NCBI GenBank assembly: GCA_041485125.1
Contig: JBGPIT010000059.1
Coordinates: 1 to 16,791 of the forward strand
Direction: 5' to 3'
Source: JBGPIT01 sp041485125
Lineage (GTDB): Bacteria; Desulfobacterota; Binatia; UTPRO1
DNA length: 16,791 bases
Positions 7,762-16,791 of the stretch are shown here, one piece after another. Made by a program: the position numbers and the translations under genes. Positions within the stretch are counted from its first letter, which is position 1, and every line of letters begins with the position of its first letter. The notes below the pieces were generated by a model. The model was given only the letters and a program-made list of their open reading frames with translations, was not told the origin of the DNA and did not search any database.

Positions 7762-7964
7762 GCGGTGGTGACGCGACGGCGGCGCCGATGATCACCCGCG
7801 CGCGCCCGCGGTGAGCGCGCTGGGTAACACATGACCCCCGGCGATTCCAGCGACCGCGAAAAAAACCGGCTCGCATCCCGCGCGTCCGTCGACTATCTGA
7901 TGACACAGCATCGCCCGCACGCACCCACCGCCGACACGCAGGCGGTGCGCCGAGGCCTCGCCCC

Positions 7965-7972
7965 AGGAAAGG
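7965..7972 (+). promoter_or_regulatory. Ribosome binding site of the pyrophosphatase gene
   Basis: AGGAAAGG lies seven bases before ATG 7980. The 231-base gap between this gene and the divergent hydrolase must hold both promoters. I could not identify convincing -35/-10 pairs in it. Confidence 0.6.
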
Positions 7973-7979
7973 TTGCCGT

Positions 7980-8687
7980 ATGGAAATGAATAGCGAGCTA
8001 CCGCCGTTCGACGAGGAGTCGGGCGATCTCAACGCGGTCATCGATACGCCCAAGGGCAGCAGGAACAAGTACAAGCTCGACGAGCAGCGCAAGGTCTACC
8101 GGTTGAGCGGCGTTCTCCCCACCGGCGCGGTCTTTCCGTTCGACTTCGGCTTCGTGCCGTCGACGCTCGGCGGTGACGGCGATCCGATCGACGTCCTGAT
8201 TCTCATGGACGAGGCGGCGTTCACCGGCTGCGTCGTGCCGTCGCGACTCATCGGCGTCCTCGAGGCGTCGCAGAGCCAACACGGCAAATCGCAGGATAAC
8301 CACCGGCTGATCGCGGTCGCGACGGCGTCGCACCAGTTCAAGGACATCGAGGAGCTCGACCAAGTCGGCAAGAACGTCGTCGACGAGATCGAGCACTTCT
8401 TCGTGTCGTACAACGCGATCAGCGGAAAGCGCTTCGAGGTGCGGCGCCGGTCCGGTCCCGAGCGGGCGCGAAAGATCGTCGACGAGGCAATCAAGCGTGC
8501 GACCGCGAAGGGCGCGCTGCGCGCCGAAGAGCGGCCGGCGCAGCACGCCGTGGCGCAGCACAGCGAACCGCACGTTCGAGCGCCGGCCGCGCCCGAGAGC
8601 GAGCGCGCGCCGCGGGCGAGCAAGCCGACGCGTGCTCGTCCGCCGGACCAGCAGGGTTACACCAAGCGATTCGGCGGACCGCGGTGA
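7980..8687 (+). CDS. ppa: Inorganic pyrophosphatase (family I) with basic C-terminal tail
   Basis: Family I soluble inorganic pyrophosphatase, hydrolysing diphosphate to phosphate with Mg2+ in the cytoplasm. The substrate-binding stretch TPKGSRNKYKLD (23-34) and the signature DGDPIDVL, with metal ligands D66, D68 and D71, are intact, as is IGVLEA (91-96). The loop that normally supplies the other two acidic metal ligands reads SQSQHGKSQDNHRLIAV (97-113). It contains a single Asp (D106), and His sits next to the Arg-Leu where relatives I recall have Asp. The catalytic domain ends near residue 175. The remaining 60 residues are rich in Arg, Ala and Pro, end in YTKRFGGPR, and look disordered; ordinary bacterial enzymes of about 175-180 residues lack them. 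Activity is likely but the loop deserves checking. The start is supported by a good ribosome site. Confidence 0.9.
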   Translation: MEMNSELPPFDEESGDLNAVIDTPKGSRNKYKLDEQRKVYRLSGVLPTGAVFPFDFGFVPSTLGGDGDPIDVLILMDEAAFTGCVVPSRLIGVLEASQSQHGKSQDNHRLIAVATASHQFKDIEELDQVGKNVVDEIEHFFVSYNAISGKRFEVRRRSGPERARKIVDEAIKRATAKGALRAEERPAQHAVAQHSEPHVRAPAAPESERAPRASKPTRARPPDQQGYTKRFGGPR

Positions 8688-8878
8688 TGACGGCCGCCGC
8701 GTTCCGCACGCGGCTCCGCAAAGCGTAGAGACCCGCAGCGGCTCGCGATGGGGAATATCGCCACGCGGGGCCGCGGCGGATGCGTGCGGTATCGTCCTCG
8801 CAACGAAGGTATCTTGACGCGACCTCCGTGCGGTGGCGAATCTAGAGGCGACCAATTCAGAGCCCACCGAGGTGCAGT
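8688..8878 (+). other. Intergenic region, no supported feature
   Basis: The 191 bases between the pyrophosphatase and the small secreted protein gene show no hairpin with a T-run. TTGACG at 8814-8819 looks like a -35 box, but no acceptable -10 follows at 16-18 bases. The downstream gene may have its own weak promoter or be read through from the pyrophosphatase. Confidence 0.4.
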
Positions 8879-9166
8879 GTGACAGTCCATTCACGGTTTC
8901 TGATTTCCGGGACGCTCTTCGCCGCCGTCCTGATCGTCGGCGCGCCGGCGACCGCTCGCGTGGTCAAAGGTCGGAACTCCGGCGGTCTCGACACCGCCGT
9001 CACGAGCATGCTCGTGAGATCGAGCGCGCGCGAGCGGCAATGGGAAGCGCGCGATGCGCAGGTCATGCACTCGCAAAGACATCTGGCCGCGCAGGAGCAA
9101 CGGTCCGAGGACGTCGACGACGGGCCGACGCATCACCGGCCCAAGCAGGGCGCGGTCGTTCCCTGA
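8879..9166 (+). CDS. Small secreted protein of unknown function
   Basis: I do not recognise this 95-residue protein. It begins at GTG 8879 with GAGG six bases upstream (8869-8872). Residues 1-27 form a classical Sec signal peptide: a basic N-terminus (TVHSR), a hydrophobic core (FLISGTLFAAVLIVGAP) and an ATA-type cleavage site before RVVKG. The mature part of about 68 residues is hydrophilic, rich in Gln, Arg, His and charged residues (SARERQWEARDAQVMHSQRH), with no Cys and no obvious domain. The N-terminal half of the mature part could form one amphipathic helix. The gene ends nine bases from the convergent glycosyltransferase stop. The well-formed signal peptide plus ribosome site make it more likely real than chance. 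Confidence 0.55.
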   Translation: MTVHSRFLISGTLFAAVLIVGAPATARVVKGRNSGGLDTAVTSMLVRSSARERQWEARDAQVMHSQRHLAAQEQRSEDVDDGPTHHRPKQGAVVP

Positions 9167-9175
9167 CCGAGCCGC

Positions 9176-11029
9176 TCAGGGGCGGCCGGCGTCGCGCAGC
9201 ACGTACAGCGTCTTGGTCTCGAACGGCCAGAAGCTCTGGTAGGGGTACGTCTTGTAGACGACGTAGCCGGTGAGATCGGGCGCGATCAGCGCGCTCCGAT
9301 CCGGTCCGGTGATCGCGAGTGCCAGACGCCGGCGGTCGAGCGCGGGGGAGAGCGACACCACGTAGTCGCTGCGGATCGAGGGGAACAGGCTCCGTACCCA
9401 CCAGCCGTCGTTCGCGCGCGCTTGGATCCGCCGCCCGGCCTGACCCTCGTACACGTACCAGCCGTCGAAGGCGTAGCCGGCATCGATCTGGTGCGGGTCG
9501 ACGCCGGCGCGCATCAGATCCTCGCCGGCGCGAAACGCGAGACGGGAGAACGCGTGCACGTCGTGCGTCGCGGCGATTGAGTAGAAGGCGAACGTCACGA
9601 TGACGGCGGCGAAGGCGGCGGTGCCGGTCCGGGTCGGCGCGGCGGGTGCGCGGCGCGCCACGCGGTCGGCGGCGACGGCGACGAGCACCAGGAGCGCCGG
9701 GAAGAACGCCAGCAGGTGGCGATCGAAGAAGAACGTCCAGGTCGGGAAGCAATAGAGGAGCTGGAGGACGAGGAGGATGCCGACGAGACGGATCGGGTCG
9801 GCGGCGCTCCTCGGCGAGGTGCGACCGGCGGAGCGCGCCGCGAGCAGCTGGTGCACGAACGCGACGAAGGAGAAGGCACAGAGGATCGTCGCGATCCACC
9901 AGGTGCCGGCCGGCCAGAGCACGTCGCGCTCGCCGAGCACCACCTCGTTCGGGCGGAGAAAGCCGTAGGGCGTGAGCTTGTTGCGGAGATAGGGAAAGGT
10001 CTCGCCGTGGGCGACGGCGAGGTACGCGATCATGGTCGCGAGCGCGACGGCGACCGCGAGCGGGACGAGCGTGCCGGCGTCGAGCGGGAGGCGCCGCCGT
10101 GCAGCCTTTCGCCGCGCGGCCCGCCACGGCGGCAACGTCGCGAGGATGAGCGGCAGCACGAAGAAGCCGACGTACATGGCGAGGACGAAAGCGATGCGGA
10201 GGAGCAGGCTCGCCGACGGGTGCAGGATGAAGTCGACGGTCTGCGCTTGCGACCAGCTGAAGTTCTTGGTCGCGCCGTGCACGTACTCGTACCAGTAGGT
10301 GAAGACGGTGGCGATCAGCGCGACCGGCCCGAAGGCGTGCGCGAGGAACCACGGCGAGCGCAGCCGGCGACGGTCGTAGAGCAGGACGAAGAGCAGCAAC
10401 GCGGCGGGCAGCAGAATCGCGGGCTGGCGCACCAGGAACGCGAGCCCCGCGAAGAGCGATCCCAAGGCGAGGCCGGTCGCGTGCCGATAGCGGTCGTTCT
10501 CGTCGAGGCCCTGGAGATAGAAGAGCAGCGCGACCATGCCGAACGCGATCGCGGGGACGTCGCTGTCGAAGACGAAGCCGTGGAAGAAGTGCAGCGGGTT
10601 GAAGAGCAAGGTCAGCGCGGCGAGCCAGATCAGCCGCCGCGAGACGCCGAGGTGACGCAGGATCGCGACCAGCGCGACGCACTCCACGTAGGAGAGCACG
10701 ACGACCGAGAGCTTGGTCGCGGTGAACGAGAAGCCGAGGGTCTCGGTGAAGAGTAGCGCCCAGAAGAGCTGCGCCAGCAGCGAGACGTTGAACCAGTCGA
10801 GGATCTTGAAAACGCCGTTGCGGTGCAGGTGCTCGAGCGACCTGACGTAGCCCCAGTCGTCGTCGATCGCGTATTCGCCGAACGGCCACACCAGCACGGT
10901 CGCGACGACGAGCGCGAGCAACACGACCACCTCGACGCGGGCGAGCGCCGCCAACGCCCCGCGCGCAGGCGCTGCGGCGCCGGACTCCGCCGTGCTCAGG
11001 CGAGGAGCGCCGGCGCGAGCGTGCGCCAC
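9176..11029 (-). CDS. Multi-pass GT-C glycosyltransferase (GT39/ArnT-like)
   Basis: Polytopic inner-membrane protein of about 617 residues with roughly eleven hydrophobic segments and a soluble C-terminal part. After the first membrane helix (about 34-50) comes GEYAIDDDWGYVRSLEHL. The Asp cluster in the first extracytoplasmic loop is the catalytic/metal motif of GT-C enzymes that use polyprenyl-phosphate sugars. The second loop carries NPLHFFHGFVFDSDVPA, again typical. The acceptor is unknown: protein, lipid or cell-wall glycan. The start is uncertain. GTG 11029 overlaps the upstream monooxygenase gene by 34 bases. CTG 10999 shares CTGA with its stop. An internal GTG at the first membrane helix would cut that helix short. 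Co-transcribed with the monooxygenase gene. Confidence 0.85.
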   Translation of the reverse strand: MAHARAGAPRLSTAESGAAAPARGALAALARVEVVVLLALVVATVLVWPFGEYAIDDDWGYVRSLEHLHRNGVFKILDWFNVSLLAQLFWALLFTETLGFSFTATKLSVVVLSYVECVALVAILRHLGVSRRLIWLAALTLLFNPLHFFHGFVFDSDVPAIAFGMVALLFYLQGLDENDRYRHATGLALGSLFAGLAFLVRQPAILLPAALLLFVLLYDRRRLRSPWFLAHAFGPVALIATVFTYWYEYVHGATKNFSWSQAQTVDFILHPSASLLLRIAFVLAMYVGFFVLPLILATLPPWRAARRKAARRRLPLDAGTLVPLAVAVALATMIAYLAVAHGETFPYLRNKLTPYGFLRPNEVVLGERDVLWPAGTWWIATILCAFSFVAFVHQLLAARSAGRTSPRSAADPIRLVGILLVLQLLYCFPTWTFFFDRHLLAFFPALLVLVAVAADRVARRAPAAPTRTGTAAFAAVIVTFAFYSIAATHDVHAFSRLAFRAGEDLMRAGVDPHQIDAGYAFDGWYVYEGQAGRRIQARANDGWWVRSLFPSIRSDYVVSLSPALDRRRLALAITGPDRSALIAPDLTGYVVYKTYPYQSFWPFETKTLYVLRDAGRP

Positions 11030-11874
11030 TCGGCGAGCGGCACCGCCGTCGGGTCGGCGCCGAGGACCTGGACGCAGACGTGATCGGCGCCCGCCGCGTG
11101 ATGGTCGCCGACGCGGCGGACGATCGCGGCGACGTCGCCCCAGGCGACGAGCGCGTCGACCAGGCGGTCGCTGCCGCCGTTCACCAGGTCGCCGTTGCCC
11201 CAGCCGAGCCGGCGCAAGTTGTTCACGTAGTTCGGCAGGCCGAGGTACATCGCCATGTGGGCGCGCGCGATGCCGCGCGCGACCGTCGGATCGGTCTGCA
11301 GCACGATCGCTTGCTCGGGCGCGAGGAGCGGGCCGGGACCGAGGATGCCGCGCGCGTAGGCGGTGTGCTCGACGGGCACGAAGTAGGGGTGCGCGCCGTC
11401 GGTACGCTCGGCTGCGAGCGCCAGCATCTTCGGCGCGAGCGCGCCGAGCACGCGCGTCGTCGAGGCCGGCGGCGGCGGCATGTACGGCGCCCGATCCATC
11501 GCGTCGAGGTACTCGCGCATCGCGCTCAGCGGGCGCTCGAAGCGGTGCCCGCGCATGCCCTCGACGATCGGCGCGTGGCTGACGCCGATGCCGAGCAGGA
11601 AGCGATCGGGAAAGGCCTCGCTCAAGGTGCGCTGCGCCGCCGCCATCGTCATCGCGTCGCGCCCCCACATGTTGGTGATGCCGGACGCGATCGGTAGGCG
11701 CTGGGTCGCTTCGAGGAGGAGCGCCGCGTGGGTGAAGGACTCGCGGCCGTACGCCTCGGGGAACCAGAGCGCGCCGTAGCCGAGCGTCTCGATCTCGGCC
11801 GCGATCTGGCGCACGCGCGTCGCCGGCTGACTCTCGAGCGCGAAGGTCCAGATGCCGACTCGTCCAATGTCCAC
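10996..11874 (-). CDS. LLM-class flavin/F420-dependent monooxygenase (luciferase-like)
   Basis: Luciferase-like monooxygenase of 292 residues from GTG 11874. The N-terminus DIGRVGIWTFALESQPA, followed by EIETLGYGALWFPEAYGRE, matches the TIGR03620-type F420-dependent subfamily, as do SGITNMWGRDAMTMAAAQRTL, FLLGIGVSHAPIVEGMRGH and LGALAPKMLALAAERTDGAHPYFVP. The likely reaction is reduction or oxidation using F420 or FMN; the substrate is unknown. The start was chosen because it places the conserved beta-strand at residue 4 or so. ATG 11943, 23 codons upstream, is an alternative without a ribosome site, and the remaining open frame to 12291 is not conserved-looking. First gene of a two-gene unit with the glycosyltransferase, although no functional link between the two is evident. 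Confidence 0.9.
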   Translation of the reverse strand: MDIGRVGIWTFALESQPATRVRQIAAEIETLGYGALWFPEAYGRESFTHAALLLEATQRLPIASGITNMWGRDAMTMAAAQRTLSEAFPDRFLLGIGVSHAPIVEGMRGHRFERPLSAMREYLDAMDRAPYMPPPPASTTRVLGALAPKMLALAAERTDGAHPYFVPVEHTAYARGILGPGPLLAPEQAIVLQTDPTVARGIARAHMAMYLGLPNYVNNLRRLGWGNGDLVNGGSDRLVDALVAWGDVAAIVRRVGDHHAAGADHVCVQVLGADPTAVPLAEWRTLAPALLA

Positions 11875-12200
11875 GACGGGCGAGTCGTAGCAGAACGCCG
11901 GGCGCCGGTCAGCCTCCCGGGCGACGCGGAAATGACGTGGCATCGCAACCGTAACGGGCGTCGCGTCTAGGAGGGGGCGCGGCGCCGCTCGCGATCCGCG
12001 CCGGTGACCGCCCGCCGTCGCCGGAAGTGCGCGACTCGTCTGGGTGTTGCGTGACGGGATTCTGACGTGCGCCGGTGCGTGCGGGGGCCAATCGTCGCCC
12101 GCGCCGAACCTGCCAGGCGGCACGCTTTCTGCTGCCCGATCACTCATCCGTCGTGCGCCCCCCTGCGCCGCGACGGGCAAGGCAGGGGTTCGACCAAATC
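11875..12200. other. Divergent intergenic region, promoters not identified
   Basis: The 326 bases between the divergent monooxygenase and DUF3068-like genes must hold both promoters. No convincing -35/-10 pair, operator palindrome or terminator was found. Part of it (11875-11943) could be coding if the monooxygenase uses ATG 11943. An AGGGG at 12184-12188 may serve as ribosome site for the rightward gene. Confidence 0.4.
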
Positions 12201-13118
12201 GTGACGCAATCACAACGCATGCTGGCGTGTGTCGTCGTCGGCGTCGCGCTATTCGCGACGGCGGCGATCTGGGAGACGTCCTATGCGCCACGCTGGACGC
12301 AGCGCCTGCCGCCCGACTGGCGCTGGGAGTCCGAGTTCGTCGGCATCCAGACCAATGCCGATCCCACGACCGGACAGCTTCCCGCGAAGGACGTCACCGC
12401 GCTCTACGACCGTCTGATCCGGATCAGCTCGGAAGCCGATCGCCCGACGTCCGTCCAGCTCGAGGACCTCTACGTGATCCACGACCCGGTCACCGGTGAG
12501 CGCATCTGGGAGTACGTGTCGCGCGCCGACGTCGATCCGCGCACCGGTGCGCATCTGGCGCCCGAGTATGCGGGCGACTACTTCGTCTTTCCGCGCCACG
12601 TCGAGCCGCGCACCTACCGCCTTCGCTTCAGCTACATCAAAGGCGTCCCGGTCGTCTTCGAGCGCGAGGACGAGATCGAGGGCCTCGGCACGTACGTGTT
12701 CTCGTACCGCGGGCCTGCCGAGTACACCGACGCGTATGTCGGCAACCTCGGCATGCCGGGATTGTCGATACGGCCCGGGCAGGAAGTGCGCTGCGCCGAC
12801 GATCAGTACGTGCTCCGCGTCTGGGTCGAGCCGCTCACGGGCGAGACCGTGAAGATCCAAGAGAGCTGCTACTCGAACGACTACTTGGTCGAGGTCGCGA
12901 CCGGGAAGCGGCTCGCGGTCGTCGATCGCTGGGGCGGTGAGAGCGCTGGCGACGACGTCATCCGCCGCGCCGGCCTGATCCGGCGGAGCCGCCTGCGCTA
13001 CCTGCTCGTCTCGCGATGGGTCCCCGATGCGCTGGACGCCGCCGGCGCCTTCGTCGTGCTCCTTCCGCTGGTGCGCATCCGGCAGCTCCGCCGGCGCGCG
13101 GAACCCGTCCCCGCTTGA
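12201..13118 (+). CDS. DUF3068/PorA-like two-pass envelope protein
   Basis: Protein of 305 residues with one N-terminal membrane helix (about 7-24), a large extracytoplasmic domain and a second helix (about 277-292) followed by a basic cytoplasmic tail (RIRQLRRRAEPVPA). The outer domain resembles DUF3068 (actinobacterial PorA family) in order and content: DVTALYDRLIR, then DLYVIHDPVTGERIWEY, DVDPRTGAHL, DYFVFPRHVEPRTYRL, and the family-like EDEIEGLGTYVFSY. This is fold-level recognition by eye, not a search. Two Cys (198 and 223) face outside and could form a disulfide. GTG 12201 has AGGGG 12 bases upstream; ATG 12219 is an alternative with no ribosome site. It ends two bases before the histidine kinase ATG, so the pair is almost certainly co-transcribed and perhaps co-translated. 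It could be an accessory sensor for the kinase (inference). Confidence 0.75.
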   Translation: MTQSQRMLACVVVGVALFATAAIWETSYAPRWTQRLPPDWRWESEFVGIQTNADPTTGQLPAKDVTALYDRLIRISSEADRPTSVQLEDLYVIHDPVTGERIWEYVSRADVDPRTGAHLAPEYAGDYFVFPRHVEPRTYRLRFSYIKGVPVVFEREDEIEGLGTYVFSYRGPAEYTDAYVGNLGMPGLSIRPGQEVRCADDQYVLRVWVEPLTGETVKIQESCYSNDYLVEVATGKRLAVVDRWGGESAGDDVIRRAGLIRRSRLRYLLVSRWVPDALDAAGAFVVLLPLVRIRQLRRRAEPVPA

Positions 13119-13120
13119 CG

Positions 13121-16550
<3,430 letters not shown>

Positions 16551-16567
<17 letters not shown>

Positions 16568-16679
16568 CGAGTGCCGGTGCCGTCCGTCGTTCCTCGAGCT
16601 TCTCGGCGATCGCTGTCTCGTCGTCGCTGAATCGCGCGCGGACGCTGCCCGCCGCGAAGGCATCGTCGAGCTGGGTCAG
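16551..16679 (-). CDS. Short protein-like frame, possible C-terminal part of frameshifted gene
   Basis: The minus strand from CTG 16679 to TGA 16551 reads LTQLDDAFAAGSVRARFSDD and then ETAIAEKLEERRTAPALVRPVR, 42 codons, mostly ending in G or C, with a balanced, soluble-protein composition. There is no ATG, GTG or TTG start in this frame within the remaining window. It is offset by one base from the upstream coding-looking frame, whose stop lies at 16678-16676. It is either a small downstream gene starting with CTG or the true C-terminus of the upstream protein after a frameshift. It overlaps the 3' end of the kinase gene by 17 bases. Confidence 0.35.
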
Positions 16680-16791
16680 GCGAGAATGCCGGCTTGCCCG
16701 GTCACGTGCTCGGCGATCCGCGTGCGTGCGTCGATCGTCCCGACGGGACGATACGGCGTGAGCCTCTCGATGACCGCGAAGCTCCGCTCGA
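16676..16791 (-). CDS. C-terminal fragment of an unidentified protein (truncated at window edge)
   Basis: The minus strand from the window edge reads ERSFAVIERLTPYRPVGT, then IDARTRIAEHVTGQAGILA and TGA at 16678-16676. Its 38 codons almost all end in G or C and the composition is protein-like, whereas the other frames here are Arg-rich shadows. I do not recognise the family from so short a piece. Transcription converges on the kinase gene. Confidence 0.5.
   Translation of the reverse strand, partial: ERSFAVIERLTPYRPVGTIDARTRIAEHVTGQAGILA

Noticed and set aside
7857..7863. Run of seven A in the hydrolase/pyrophosphatase gap
   Set aside because: No adjacent stem on either strand, so not an intrinsic terminator, and not placed as a recognisable promoter element.
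8814..8846. Possible promoter TTGACG before the small secreted protein gene
   Set aside because: No -10 hexamer better than about half-matched lies at 16-18 bases; TCTAGA is 21 bases away.
9716..10756. 346-codon plus-strand frame rich in Glu, Asp and Arg over the glycosyltransferase gene
   Set aside because: It is the reverse complement of the hydrophobic membrane segments, which produces charged nonsense; the sense frame has the GT-C Asp motif and about eleven membrane helices.
11030..11668. Long N-terminal extension of the glycosyltransferase frame (open to 11668)
   Set aside because: It overlaps the well-conserved monooxygenase gene and reads as low-complexity Arg/Ala/Pro sequence.

Overview
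The window is a strongly G+C-rich, gene-dense bacterial chromosome segment carrying eleven complete or near-complete genes and one or two fragments at the right edge. The gene set is a luciferase-like flavin monooxygenase of the coenzyme-F420 type, a nitroreductase, an acyl-CoA carboxylase subunit, an envelope protein resembling the PorA/DUF3068 family, an HNH protein of the kind multiplied in environmental genomes, and a large hybrid histidine kinase. This fits a free-living, high-GC environmental bacterium. A deltaproteobacterial-like lineage (Binatia or Myxococcota type) is my best guess, but no marker gene in the window fixes the taxonomy. I saw no rRNA, tRNA, CRISPR array, insertion sequence or phage gene.

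Layout. At 1-645 (+) lies a nitroreductase, convergent with an amidase (656-2089, -). The amidase overlaps the 3' end of an HNH nuclease-like gene (2059-3954, -), which has its own good sigma70-type promoter at 4047-4075. Next comes a three-gene minus-strand operon transcribed from about 7750: dienelactone hydrolase (7011-7748), FAD-dependent oxidoreductase (5719-7053) and methylcrotonyl-CoA carboxylase-type carboxyltransferase (4112-5722). Its junctions overlap, and no biotin-carboxylase subunit is present. Diverging from it is an inorganic pyrophosphatase with a long basic tail (7980-8687, +), then a small secreted protein (8879-9166, +). That gene converges on a minus-strand pair: an F420-type luciferase-like monooxygenase (10996-11874) followed by a multi-pass GT-C glycosyltransferase (9176-11029).

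The right third is the most interesting part. A two-pass envelope protein similar to DUF3068/PorA (12201-13118, +) is followed after 2 nt by an 1148-residue hybrid kinase (13121-16567). The kinase order is TM, Cache-like sensor, TM, HAMP, PAS, HisKA, HATPase, REC, REC, HPt. Between REC2 and HPt the DNA holds a near-perfect Shine-Dalgarno sequence and an in-frame ATG, so the HPt domain is probably also made as a separate 146-residue protein, or was a separate gene before fusion. No output response regulator lies in the window. The last 240 bases carry protein-like reading in two minus-strand frames that meet at a CTGA junction. The same junction type occurs at two other places in the window.
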